Assembly (NCBI GenBank): GCA_026874595.1
Contig: CM049316.1
Location: 33,737,339-33,801,338 of the forward strand
From: Sipunculus nudus
Taxonomy: Eukaryota; Annelida; Sipuncula; Golfingiida; Sipunculidae
Reading direction: 5' to 3'
DNA length: 64,000 nucleotides
Shown one piece after another: positions 1 through 11,221 of the stretch (within the stretch, counting starts at the first letter, position 1; every line of letters starts with the position of its first letter). The notes under the pieces were generated by a model. It was not told the DNA's origin. It saw nothing but the letters and a program-made list of their open reading frames with translations, and ran no database searches. The translations under genes and the position numbers were made by a program.

Positions 1-600
1 ACAAAGTACAAATGGTATCTATTTTCCTTTGAAACCTATTTTGAAAAGTCTAGGAAGGTCTTTGGCAAGTCTTCTTTGAATCCTGAAACTAGGTGACTTA
101 ATTCATATAATACATGTCAAATACAATCAGCTAGCGCAGAATCCCACTGATAACCTTTCTTGACAGGCCAAAAACATGATTTAGTACCTTTAACGTCAGC
201 TCGGTATGAATAGTATGCATAAGGCCTAGGTCCTTGGCAAATCTCTTTTGAAATTTAAAATTAGGTCATGGTGACCTATATTCTGCAAGCGGTTGACTAG
301 AAGCATCATTTTGAGCAGTCAGACAGGGCACAAACTGTATTTTATCCCTAGACTTTTCTAATATGACATTCAGGGAAGTCCTATGCAATTCTCCTTGGAA
401 ACCAGAAACTGGATCATGGTGACCTATACTCTGCTAGCTATGGACCAGAAACATGATTTTGAGCACCCAGGCAGACAGGGTACAAATTGTATCCATTTTC
501 CTTGGAACCCTCTTTTGTGAAATCCAGGGGGGTCCTGGGCAGGTCTCCTATGAATGCTGAAAATTTAATTTTCTGACTATTTTTCAACATAGTAACAGTA
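1..600. repeat. Diverged tandem repeat, period about 150-165 bp
   Basis: A phrase of the form 'gggtacaaattgtatc...ccttggaaacc' recurs near positions 5, 328 and 480, and 'catggtgacctata' or a variant recurs near 92, 268 and 414. The copies are clearly related but much diverged, so this is an old tandem array that continues leftward out of the window. The wording ('cacaaattgta', 'gaaacctgaaattaggt') resembles the monomers of the array at 25.85-28.45 kb, so the two probably belong to one element family. No coding potential is seen. Confidence 0.6.
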
Positions 601-674
601 GCCATAGGCTATTATCAGAGACAATATATAACATTAATAAAGGAAATGAGCACCCAGTCAAATATATATATATA

Positions 675-764
675 TATATGGGTGTCTTTTGCCAGGTCCT
701 GCGTGTTCTGGCTTTCGTCACGGACCTCTGAAAACATGTAACTAAACCTCGATGCTATAACGTC

Positions 765-838
<74 letters not shown>
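675..838. repeat. TA microsatellite with conserved left flank
   Basis: A TA dinucleotide run fills about 766-838. It is preceded by a non-repetitive flank containing 'aacctcgatgctataacgtc'. The same flank, with few changes, precedes the TA run at 1570-1615, so the flank and microsatellite form one dispersed unit rather than two independent slippage events. Confidence 0.8.
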
Positions 839-841
<3 letters not shown>

Positions 842-890
842 CTGAGCGTCAAATTTAGCTGAGCGTCATGGCCCATGGGTCACTTGTATT
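839..890 (+). mobile_element. 3' end of a tandem-array (HINE-like) element
   Basis: GCTGAGCGTC occurs twice, at 841 and 858. The second copy continues into CATGGCCCATGGGTCACTTGT. The same ending, with one changed base in the palindrome, closes the large array at 28594. TGGCCCATGGGTCA (869-882) is a near-palindrome. Together with the diverged tandem repeat at 1-600 this looks like one non-autonomous element with a tandem-repeat core, split by the TA microsatellite. Assignment to Helentron-related elements is an inference from that layout. Confidence 0.5.
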
Positions 891-1105
891 AATTATCTGC
901 TCTCTGTCCTTTCATCATTTATACATTTATACCTCATAATTAAATTTAAAATATAAATTTGATTTATACATGTGCAGATATACCTTACATTCAACACGTC
1001 AACACGACACATGTATGTGTCACGTACCCCTTCTGGTAAAATGGACTCTTCAAGCCCCTTATATATATATAAAATTGTATAGTGGTGCAAATCTGTAGTC
1101 GAAGT

Positions 1106-1193
1106 GTAAGGAAAGAGAAAAAGTGACGCCTTTTAGATAGACTAAAATTATACACAATTTAGTCTTGTCAAAAGCATCACTCTTTCTCTTTAC
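1106..1193. repeat. Inverted repeat, arms about 36-41 bp
   Basis: The left arm 1106-1146 (starting GTAAGGAAAGAG, ending GACTAAA) pairs imperfectly with the right arm 1158-1193 (starting TTTAGTC, ending CTCTTTAC). The loop is about 11 bases. A transcript would fold into a hairpin with several mismatches. A TA microsatellite begins two bases to the right (1196-1243). It may be a small MITE or a hairpin RNA precursor; the sequence does not decide. Confidence 0.65.

Positions 1194-1195
<2 letters not shown>

Positions 1196-1243
<48 letters not shown>
1196..1243. repeat. TA microsatellite
   Basis: An uninterrupted TA run of about 48 bases, directly right of the hairpin at 1106-1193. Confidence 0.95.
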
Positions 1244-1245
<2 letters not shown>

Positions 1246-1310
1246 AGATTGTTTCAAAACCATGGGGGTTTTAAAGTGCTCAACTAATACAAGGAGCTGT
1301 AATACATATG

Positions 1311-1505
1311 TTCAGGACTTAAACACACTTGTGTTCGACAGCTCTGTTTCGTAAGGGCCCCTACGGGCCCTCACAACTACAAATCCCCTGGATCAAGTAT
1401 GAGGAGCCCCGACAAGACCACTCAGTGTTCCTGACGAGTGAGGGCACGTAGGGGCCCTTACGAAACAGAGCTGTCGAACACAAGTAAGTGTGTTTAAGTC
1501 CTGAA
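1311..1505. repeat. Long near-perfect inverted repeat (stem about 63 bp)
   Basis: The left arm 1311-1373 and right arm 1438-1505 are reverse complements across their whole length, with one mismatch (CCC against CAC near the loop) and one 4-base AAGT duplication in the right arm. Both arms contain the segment GACAGCTCTGTTTCG or its complement, and run out to the words TTCAGGACTT and AAGTCCTGAA. The loop is 64 bases (1374-1437). A transcript of either strand would form a long double-stranded stem. No protein function is visible, and the open frame across it is incidental. Confidence 0.92.
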
Positions 1506-1506
1506 T

Positions 1507-1567
1507 ATATGTATATATATGTATGGGTGTCTGAGAACATGTAGCTAAACCTCGATGCTATAACGTC

Positions 1568-1615
<48 letters not shown>
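1507..1615. repeat. Second copy of flank plus TA microsatellite
   Basis: The words 'gggtgtctgagaacatgtag' and 'cctcgatgctataacgtc' repeat the flank found at 675-766. They are followed by a TA run at about 1570-1615. The unit starts immediately after the right arm of the long inverted repeat. Confidence 0.8.
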
Positions 1616-1618
<3 letters not shown>

Positions 1619-4075
1619 TATAGCTTTATTAAATAAGGTGGGGTTGGACTTCTGAGTTATTGCGAGATATTGCAAGGACAATGAAATAAATAAAAAGACT
1701 GGTTTCTTAGAGTTTCGGTGTTCATTTAACGAGGTTTTGAGAGCAACAATAGCATATTCGGCGATAATATCGCTTCACATTGATGACGTGATAATAAATA
1801 ATTATAAATAACAAATATTTCCATTAATAAAATGCATCTTTATGTTTTTTATATAAAAAAAAAAAAAAAACAATCGCTTTTCGAATGAGCGATAATATAG
1901 TTAATCAAGTGGAACAACCGTTTTCGATTCGGGAATTTTCGAAAATACAATGTCCAAAAACTGTATCTCCAATATTATCTGTATAATGAGCAACACGGAG
2001 CGAAAGTGATTTTACATTTATCATTTGTTCTCATAAGAAATAAACTTTTATAACTTGAGTTTCAGTCGTTTGCGGAGGTACGCGCTCGGAGGTATGCGGA
2101 GCATTCTTATTTTTATTGTTATACCATGGTTGAACAGGAAACTCACAACAGCCTAAATCCTTATTTCTTTATTAATCTTAGGGTCCTAATTTTGAAAGTA
2201 TATTTGCTCAAAATGTGTATTCCTTTTAATCTTAACTTATCACTCACAGGCCAGTTGAGCCAAACAGATTTTTTTATTTTGAGATTTCCCCCTTTTCGTC
2301 GGGTAATCGTGTGAAATTATCTTGCCGTGGCACCGAAATTTATTTTAAATGATTTAATGTTTTTTACGCAAGCTGTTTTTCGTCTTGGTGCAGTGTTTAA
2401 GTCAGTATATAAATAAAATACCTACTGTAACTGTCATGTTCAGATATTTCTTTTTCGAGTTTTATTTGAATTAAAATATCATGACTAAAAAACGTATGCA
2501 GTTAACATCAGGCAAATCAGAGAGAGGGTTTCATCTAAGAAAGAAACGTTCCAGCTGGAAACTAACCGGGTTTTTCACAGTGGACTCAGTGGAGAACCTT
2601 TCAAGGTCCCAACTGGAACCAAAAGACGGGATTCTTTCAAGAATTCTTTTTTTAACCTTCCAAGGGTTTTTCTATGGAATCTGTAAGATTATAATCTTAA
2701 CAAATCGGGGGTCACCTATTACTATAATATGCTACCCCAGGGTAATGTGAAATGGATTTTAGAATGGAGGGTGTTTGTGGTGGGAGGGGGGGGGGGTATC
2801 TTGAAATGGGGGTACCTGAAGTCCGTGGTCTGTCGTTATAGGCCAGCTAAGAATATGCCACCAGCAATCAGAAATACCAATTTTAAATGCATGTATGAAC
2901 AGGACCCTGTAATCTGGAAAAATGTAAAATACATGTACATGTTGGTACCTGTGTGGCTGGTGGTCCTTTTTCTTTTAAAGGAGTGTCTAAAGGTGTTTTG
3001 AATATATATTTGAAACATATGGTGAAACATATACTAAGCTGACATCAGACAAGCCACGCGTTTACAATTGGTAAGTAGGTTAACTGCTTTTATTGAAAAG
3101 GAAGGAGTATACGTATTTTATCAACAAGGTTTAAAGTTTGTGTGAGAAAACAGATGGACTTCCAAAAAATAGGAAAATAGTGGAGTTGATATCTAGGCAT
3201 GTTCTCCATTTTGGCATTTCAACCTTTTGACCTTGGCTATAGACCGTCTAAGGCAACGTTGTATACTTTTTGAACATACATTCACAAACTCAAAATCCTA
3301 AATAATGATAATTTTTGGCATTATAGTACTTAATCTGCAAAACCTTTGTCTTGGAATTTAGAGGATGGGACGAAATATGTCTCTTTGATATACTTTATAT
3401 CTTCCTGATTCCCTGTAACATATTACCTGGTTCTGCAATCCAATGCAACGCATATATTCTTTATGTCTCCCCCCCCCTACTTCCTCCCAGGAAAGGAAGG
3501 CTATAGGCGTTGATGAGTTTATTTCTATATCCATATTTGGGCATTGTTTTTTTTATCTGGGATTTTCTGTTGGCGCTAGAACTCCAGTATATCTGATTTA
3601 AAATAGCTGTAACGCACAATGACAGTCCTAGGTCACAGGAAATCTTCGAATTCGATAAGTCAAAATAGATCAAAGTCATGTTAATCGAAAAACCTTAAAA
3701 TGTTTGTTCCTGTTATATATTTCTGTTATATATTTCTAGACAGATTTTTTAGCAATCACTCTGAATGTTTTAGAGTTATTAGAGCTCCTAACATTCTAGA
3801 AGCCTATAGTCTTTCAGTGCAAATAAGTCAACGGCATGATCAAAGTCCCTGAAAAGCACAGAATCGGTTTTTTCGTCATTCCATGGTCTTTTTATATGTT
3901 GCTGCCTCAATCTGCTGTCGCCATGGTAACGAATTTTTAGGGAAAGTCTTTTTATTCGAAAATAAATTAGGTCATTTCTTTATGTTGGTCATTTTTTAAG
4001 ATAGAGAGGTCGAGTTTTTTGCATCAGGCAGCGCTGACTACACAAACTATAGCTTATTTTATTTGTCTGTGTATT
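1616..4075. other. Intergenic, no recognised gene
   Basis: AT-rich sequence with only short open frames and no recognised domain. It holds a poly-A run near 1855-1870, a G run at about 2788-2797 and a C run near 3470. Around 2540-2680 the words GTTCCAGCTGGAAA, AACTGGAACC and TTCCAAGGG give a short stretch rich in GGTTCC-like palindromes, probably repeat-derived. I see no promoter or RNA gene. Confidence 0.5.
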
Positions 4076-4079
4076 CTCC

Positions 4080-4850
4080 AAAATAAGGTCCTGTCCTCCA
4101 GGATGTGCCAGTCTGTCAGTATGTCTGTCTGTTGTTGCCTACTTCTTCTTTGATCTGAAATATGTCATTCTGCAAACTTCATTGTTATGGCACTGCTTCT
4201 GAAAGGCATACGGATAAAAAAAACAAGAAAACATATCACCGGTCTGACAGATAAAGTTCCACATCAGACGCGGCTGGATGATGACTCAGAAATCATAGAA
4301 ATGTTTGTTACGTATGATGCATCGGTTTTATTTTATAACTATATGGATGATTTGGATGAGAGGACAAAACCTGTGTATAATAGGACCATGCCCTAGGAGA
4401 GTGGCCTTGATCTTGAAAAATTTCATATTTGCTAACACAAAATATTATATTTCTCTAGTAAATGGATTGGTTGTTATCTTTTTAAAATAAAAATGAAAGG
4501 TCTAAGTTTTAGGACGAGTTACAAAACGGTACCCTTTACTTCAAGTTCAAATGACACAAAATACAGCACAATTGAGAATCCCATAACTTTTGAATTCCCG
4601 CATGTGTTTTTAACTGTATTTAAAACTATTGACCTTGATCTTTATTGTCTCATTGGCCAAAATTTAGGATTTTGTTAACCCCATAGCCCAATAAATATAG
4701 CATATTTACCTCTTATATCAGATGTATAAATAGTTTCAGCGATGATGCCTGGGAAGTTTGAAAACTGGTGACCTTGACCTTGAATAATATTATTTCTGTC
4801 ATTTTGCTTACTTTAAATAACATAACGTTGGAGAAATTAGATATTTTTTT
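4080..4850. repeat. Weak degenerate tandem repeat with GACCTTGA words
   Basis: A 'gtctgtcagtatgtctgtctg' type leader at about 4110-4130 is followed by related passages: 'ggccttgatcttgaa' near 4400, 'attgaccttgatcttta' near 4626 and 'gtgaccttgaccttgaa' near 4768. The leader plus GACCTTGA-bearing units resembles the arrays at 19.3-20.1 kb and 25.8-28.6 kb. Divergence is high, so this is an old copy and its edges are uncertain. Confidence 0.35.
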
Positions 4851-5290
4851 CTCAAATATGTGGACTGGGCCAAGAGATTAGATATGTATCTGTGCTTGTC
4901 GTCACTAAACAAAGAGAACCATATAGAGTCAGAAGCGGCTGTAGTCGGTCCGACCATACATGATGTGGAATTTATCACACTCGGAATCTGTCAAGGCCAC
5001 AAACCACTCGGTCCAAAATGTTAAAAAAAAAACGAATAACATTGTTATCCAATCGAGGAAGACTTAAAAGAGATTTTGACTCCATATATAAAATTTTTTC
5101 TGTGAGGCCAAAATAGATTGTTTCTCATCTGTTTCCCAGCAGTTTTTGCATCTACTTGAATGACATCATATATATATATAAATATATTACACCCAATATG
5201 CTGTTTCAACTTTTTCCACAATAAAATCTGTCATATGAATTACTATTGAAGGGTTGTAGCCTGTCTTGATGCACAACCGGCCAGTTACCC

Positions 5291-5304
5291 AAATCTAAAA
5301 AAAA
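5291..5304 (+). repeat. Left target-site duplication of LINE
   Basis: AAATCTAAAAAAAA here is repeated exactly at 9392-9405, directly after the A-tail of the LINE. The 14-bp length suits target-primed reverse transcription. The low complexity of the word weakens the inference slightly. Confidence 0.7.
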
Positions 5305-8300
5305 AAATTCATGTCAGTAGGTGACGTTAACTCAGATTTTACAGTTATGTCTTTGAATACCAGAGGTATTCGTGATTACCATAACAGGAGAAAATTATTT
5401 AACTGGTTACATAAGCATAGTATGGCCAAAGGTTTTTCATATTTACAAGAAACTCATTCAACTGATAAAGATATGAATTCCTGGAAATATCAATGGAGAG
5501 GGAGAATGTATTCTTCTAATTGTACTTCTAAAAGGGCTGGTGTTTGTACTCTTATTGGAAATAATATTGATTTTAAAGAATTGAAAACATACATTGATTC
5601 AAATGGAAGAGTCATAATTATTCATTGCCTGATACAGGGGAATATGTTCTTACTAATAAATATATATGCTCCAAATACAGAGTCACAGCAAGTTAATTTT
5701 TATCAGAAGGTTCTGGAACAAATATGCGCATTTGATATAGATAATGACACTCAAGTTATATGGGGTTGTGATTTTAACTTCCATTTTACAGATTTAGATT
5801 GCAGTGGAGGGAATATATATAATTTTAAAAAGAAGTCTATCAATATTATTTCGTCATCCATGGCACAGTTTAATTTGTGTGATATATGGCGCATAAGAAA
5901 TGAGATGATTAAAAGATTTACATGGCGTACAACCTGTCCACTGGTACAAAGACGTTTGGATTTTTTTCTTATATCTTCATCCCTTCAGTCCTTTACCAAG
6001 ACTTGTAATATAATTCCAGCAGTCGGAACAGATCATTCTGCTGTAATCCTTCGTTTGATTTCACATTTATATGAGCGTCATGGCCCTTCATTTTGGAAGT
6101 TCAATAATTCGTTGATTGAAGATAAAGATTATATTAAAAAAATAGAAGAAAATATAGAAAAATGGAGCGGAAAATATGAATTGAGACATGATGCGCAGAT
6201 GTTATGGGAGTATATTAAATATAAAATGTTCACTATACAATATAGTAAACAAAAAGCATTTAGTTTTAAATCAAAGTTAAGAGAATTAGTTGAAAAGGTA
6301 AAATTCCTGGAATATAATCTTGATCAACAATCATTACAGAACAATTAAAGATATACCGAGGCTAAATCAAAGCTAGAAGAATTGTATGATCAGATAACCA
6401 GAGGAATTATTATACGTTCTAGAGTACAGTTGGTAGAACAAGGAGAAAAAAACTCGAAATATTTTCTTAATCTGGAAAAGCAAAATAAATGTAAATCTGT
6501 TGTCCGAAAGCTTTTAATTAATTATGAAGAAATCACAAAACAATCTGACATTCTACATAACTTACGGAGTTTCTATAGAAATAAATACTTGAAAACCTCG
6601 CTGTTGACTGAGAGTGATTGTAAAAATTATTTAAGAAATATTAATCTCCCAAACATTACAGAAAAAGAAGCTAAGAGTTGTGAGGGTATCATAAAAAAAT
6701 GTGAGGTTTTGAAAGCTCTAAAAAATATGAAAAATAATAAAGTGCCAGGTAATGATGGTTTGACAAAAGAATTTTATGTTGGATTTTTCCCATTGATTGG
6801 TGATATGTTGGTAAACTGTATAAATGCCGCATATGACAAAGGAAAATTAAGTGTCAGTCAGGGTCAGGCTGTTATAACTCTCTTAGAAAAAAACGGTAAG
6901 AATGCAAGGTTGATAAAATCATGGCGGCCAATTAGTCTTCTCAATGTTGATGTCAAAATAATTAGTAAAATTCTAGTTCAGAGAATAATTGGTTTGTTAC
7001 CGCACATTATCCATACTGATCAGAGTGCATTTGTGAAAAATAGATTCGTTGGTGAACCTTTACGCTTGATTTCTGATGTGTTATATTATTCAGATACCCA
7101 GAATATGGAAGGTATTATGTTTGGGGCAGATCTTGAGTCTGCATTTGATAATTTAAGCCATGAATTCATGTTTGCGGTTTTAGAAAAGTATGGCTTTGGT
7201 CAGTCCTTCATTAAGAGGGTTAAACTGTTACATAACAATGTCCAGAGTACTGTGGTTAACAATGGATTCAGTACAACTTATTTTACATTGACCAGAGGAA
7301 CACGGCAGGGAGACCCCCTGGCCCCCTACTTTTTTATCATGTCTGTAGAAATTTTAGGAGCCTTAATCCGATGTAATATGGAGGTAAAAGGAATAAAGAT
7401 AAAGAATATAGAAATAAAAATGTGTATGTATGCGGATGATATTACTCTGTTTTTAAAGGATCTAAATTCACTGCGAAGAGTCATGACAATTTTTGATATA
7501 TATGCTACATTTTCATCACTGTGATGAATGTGGGGAAATCGGAAGTGTCATGGATAGGCAAATGGAAAAACAAAGCAGATGATCCATTTAATTTAAACTG
7601 GATAAATTAAGTTTATAGTTCTATGAAGATATTAGGGGTGCATTTTACATATAATGATAAATTATCATATGAGCTTAATTTTTATAGGGCTTTGTCAAAT
7701 TTGAAGAATGTGCTAAATCTGTGGAAAGGAAGACAATTAACTATATATTGCAGATTAGAGGTAGTAAGATCATTAGCAGTTTCTAAAATACTGTATATTA
7801 TGAATATGTTCGACCAAAGGGATCCCAAAGGGATTTATGCAAGAGGTTCAAGAAAAAATTAACAGATTCATTTGGAAAAACAAACTAAGCTAAGGTGAAA
7901 TTTAGTACAGCAGTGGGTATGTATGAAGATTGAGGATTAAAATTACCAAACATAGAGATGAGATACAAGACCCAACGAGTAATTTGGGTAGTTAATTTAT
8001 TAAACAAGTTTAATGGAACTGTTAAAATTCTCTTGAATGCAATGTGTAGTAATGTAGATGGATTACAATGCATTCATAAAGACTTTGATATCAACTGTCT
8101 TTTAAAGGATTGTGCACCATTTTATATATCTTGCTTTAAGGAATGGATTTTATATTGGAAATGTACATTAATAGAGAAGGATGTCAGATGTTAATTTATT
8201 TGGAATAATCGAAACATATTGATTGATGGGTATTCTGTGTTTAATCCTACTCTATTTAAAATGAATGTTCAATATATTAATGACATGTTAGATTGTGATA

Positions 8301-9391
8301 GTAACTATAAACAGTGGAACAAATTGTTAAGGATTACTCAGTTACTCGGAAGGATTTATTGTGTTTTCAATGGAACAGCCTTATTAGTGCAATACCGAAG
8401 GAATGGAAAAGAAAAATAAAAGATGGACTTGTTTCAGATATGGTGCCTGATAATATTTTAGATTTGTCAAAACTGAACAGTCGTTCGGTGTACAAGGCAC
8501 TTATCATTACAATTTATCAGGTACCGACAAATAGTACTATACTTGGTGATATTGGATATAGCAATTGGCAAAATGTTTATGAAAATGTCTATCAATGTAC
8601 TCTTGATACTTATCTACGTGAATTTCAATTTAAGATTATTAACAATTATCTTCCTGTAAATAAGAATCTTTTTAGATGGAAATTGATAGACAGCCCAAGA
8701 TGTAGTTATTGTTTTACTTAAAATGAGTCAGTAAGTCATCTGTTCTATTATTGTCATACAACAAAAAACCTTTATATCAGGTTGAAAAAGTGGATTGAAA
8801 GTACAGGCTATATTTTACCGGAGTTTACGAAATCAATTATTATGTATGGTCAGTTGCCGGATAGTAGTAACAGTAGGCTTAATAATACAATTTTTCTAAT
8901 TTTCAAATACGTTGTATTCCTTAAAAGGGAAACTGATAACCCTAATTTGTTAGAAATTATAAAGTTCAAGCTAAAAGAGGTGTATAACATCGAATATCTC
9001 TTGGCCTTCAGGAAGGGAAAACTGAATGTACATATAAAAAAATGGTCACAAATTATGGACATTATCTCAACGTAATTCTAACCACGATGTATGTGTCTTT
9101 TTCTAGTGTTTATTAAATTTTATTATTTTTAAGTGCATATGTCTCATGTAAAGAGCTCACTTTCATGTGTACTCTATTTGTCATATAGAAAGGTATTGGT
9201 GAACAAGCGGAGGGTGTTGATGAACTGTTCTTAATAAACATTCTTAACAAACATTACATTCAGAAGAATATGAAAAACTAAAATATGCACTTTTGTCTGT
9301 ACCTGTACTGATTTATGTATATCGCTTATTTTGTTATGCCATGTATGCATATGTACGTGTGTATCATCTTTTTGAATAAATATTGAAAAAA
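5305..9391 (+). mobile_element. Tx1-like LINE (non-LTR retrotransposon), 5' truncated, decayed
   Basis: The element starts a few bases before the ATG of the endonuclease/reverse-transcriptase frame and ends with AATAAA (9375-9380) followed by an A-tail at about 9386-9394. It lies between two exact copies of AAATCTAAAAAAAA. There is no upstream ORF1 (gag-like) region, so it either inserted as a 5'-truncated copy or belongs to a short lineage. Several stops and frameshifts divide its reading frame, so it cannot move by itself. Confidence 0.88.
5311..9075 (+). pseudogene. LINE ORF2: endonuclease and reverse transcriptase, broken
   Basis: This is one ancestral polyprotein read in order. An APE-type endonuclease lies at 5311-6250, with LNTRG near the start, QETHST (catalytic Glu), WGCDFNF and GTDHSAV (terminal Asp-His). 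The reverse transcriptase at about 6700-7560 shows WRPISLLN, DQSAFVKNR, RGTRQGDPLAP and the catalytic MYADD (7428-7442). A C-terminal zinc-knuckle-like CSYC...SHLFYYC lies at about 8699-8760. Lesions visible: an in-frame TAA at 6346-6348, a frame change at about 7522, a TAA at about 7608-7610, and further frame changes at 7820-7960, 8194-8314 and 8719. The residue pattern matches the Tx1 branch of L1-like elements. It encoded target nicking and target-primed reverse transcription, which this copy can no longer perform. Confidence 0.9.
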
Positions 9392-9405
9392 AAATCTAAA
9401 AAAAA
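9392..9405 (+). repeat. Right target-site duplication of LINE
   Basis: An exact second copy of AAATCTAAAAAAAA, placed after the LINE A-tail and followed by unrelated sequence starting GGCAC. Confidence 0.7.
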
Positions 9406-10133
9406 GGCACTCTAGAAAAGATAAGGACTTACACACAGGTATATATTTATAATAATATGCTGCCTTTTATAATGTTACAACATATGAAAGAGGTATTTCC
9501 ATATCAGGAGATTATTTGGTAATTGCTATAGCATAGGTAGCAGCCTCTCACGGGTTTGAATAGCTAAAGCCGAGTTTATTCTCATAATTCAATGTTAAAT
9601 TATCTTTAATTAATTGCTCGAAGATAAATCATTCACATATTACAAATTTCATTGAGCGATATCCTGTACTATATATATATATATATATATATATAATTCA
9701 TGCTCCATATAAAAAAGGGACATAGTTAAGAGTGTCCCAGGTAATTCAAGTAATAATCATCGGAATCAAAACTTTTCTATATCAGGAGAAACATTCAATC
9801 ATTTTGTAAAACGTTTAGTTTTGCCAAGTTTTACCAGTCACGGAGACCAATTGAACAAGGTCCCCTTGTATATAGACCATAAACTGTCCAGTGCCCTAAT
9901 TAAGGATAGTTTTAGGGGTTGCTCATTGGTTCTTGTCCGACAGCCTTTTGTTTAGTCGGACAGACTATTTAGCCCCATTTGCCCCAAAGGCAGGTTTTGG
10001 GTCTTTCGCGCTTAGTTTCTCAAGACCCCTTTGCGACTAGTGGCGGATCCAGAAATTCGAGAACAAGAGGAGCTAAAATTGGCGCTAGGTAGGTGTATGA
10101 AAATTGAGTTCTTAATTTTGTTTAAAAATCTAA

Positions 10134-10173
<40 letters not shown>

Positions 10174-10620
10174 CTTAAGGGAAATATTAATAAAATCTAG
10201 AACCATTTTTTTATTAAAGTTTATTATATTTATATGGGGTATAAGAGGGGGACAGGAGAGGATCTCGAAGAAAAGATTTGATGATTTTTCTTTTCCTCAA
10301 CTACCATTCTCAATTACTAAACTATGTTTTTGCATAATGTATTCAAACATTGGGTTATTGTGTGGCCGGCTTTAAAATTTATATTTTGCAAAATGAGGGT
10401 ATAAACTGTAAAAAGTCCAAACATTCAATAGTTCATAACATGTTGATGTCAATGGTGAAATGCGCATCTCCGTTTGTAACTACAAAATGTACATGGTATA
10501 ATAACTGATATGTTTACGTCTCATTTCAAACTTTGCATTTTACCGGTTTATGTGGTCTGGGCAGCGCACAGGACTTGGATAGCAAAGCTAGGAGCGCGAG
10601 TATAAGTATGCGCCGAGGAG
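9406..10620. other. Intergenic with two TA microsatellites
   Basis: No gene is recognised. TA runs occupy about 9669-9696 and 10137-10170. At 10037 the word AGTGGCGGATCCAG looks like a transposon end, but no partner was found. The open frames over 10012-10375 are made largely by the TA run. Confidence 0.5.
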
Positions 10621-10625
10621 CAGTT

Positions 10626-10692
10626 TTTTAACGGTCGACCCCGCCCCAAGCTGGGCTCTGTAGGCTGATGGGAAGGCCGTGCCTGACTCACA
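10626..10692 (+). mobile_element. SINE body fragment
   Basis: The stretch from CGGTCGACCCCGCCCC to GGGAAGGCCGTGCC matches, in sense orientation, the central part of the tRNA-headed SINE at 45380-45821 (there on the minus strand). The head and tail are missing. It is an old, truncated copy. Confidence 0.6.
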
Positions 10693-11221
10693 GGCAAAGG
10701 CGATTCGGGGGTATTTTGATTGTTGTGGCAGTTTCCAAAAGAAATAATAAAAACAGCGTAACATGGAACCTGTATTGAGAAATGCCAGTGTTGTAGATTA
10801 TTGAATTATTTTGTCCATATCAAGTATTTCTTTAAGAATCCTCGTAAAATCTCTATGAAAATGTACATTATAAAGTTTAAACGTTTTGAAATATTAATTG
10901 CATTAATCGTACGAAGGGGACACCTAACTGAAGCATAACATTGGTTACTTATCTATTCACCTCCGCATTTTAAAATGGGTCCTTTGAACAACCCATAATG
11001 ATTTGCGATGTATGAGACGAGTTCCTAGGTCTTAAACATGCACACACTTGACTGAATCTACACTGTGCAAAGCTTAATCATCGTTCCTTAGGGTATTCCG
11101 GTTTTGTGAACCCCATCACACCACCGAACACCACGATATGAGTCATGGAGAGTGCCTGGCATTAGGTACTATAACGATTAGTACACTCAATTTAAAATAA
11201 AGTTTATATTTAATAAATATT

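Noticed and set aside
1361-1681. Open frame of 106 codons on the minus strand
   Set aside because: Much of it is Ile-Tyr repeats from a TA microsatellite, and the rest is one arm of the hairpin.
10037-10050. AGTGGCGGATCCAG as a transposon terminus
   Set aside because: No inverted partner or target duplication could be found.
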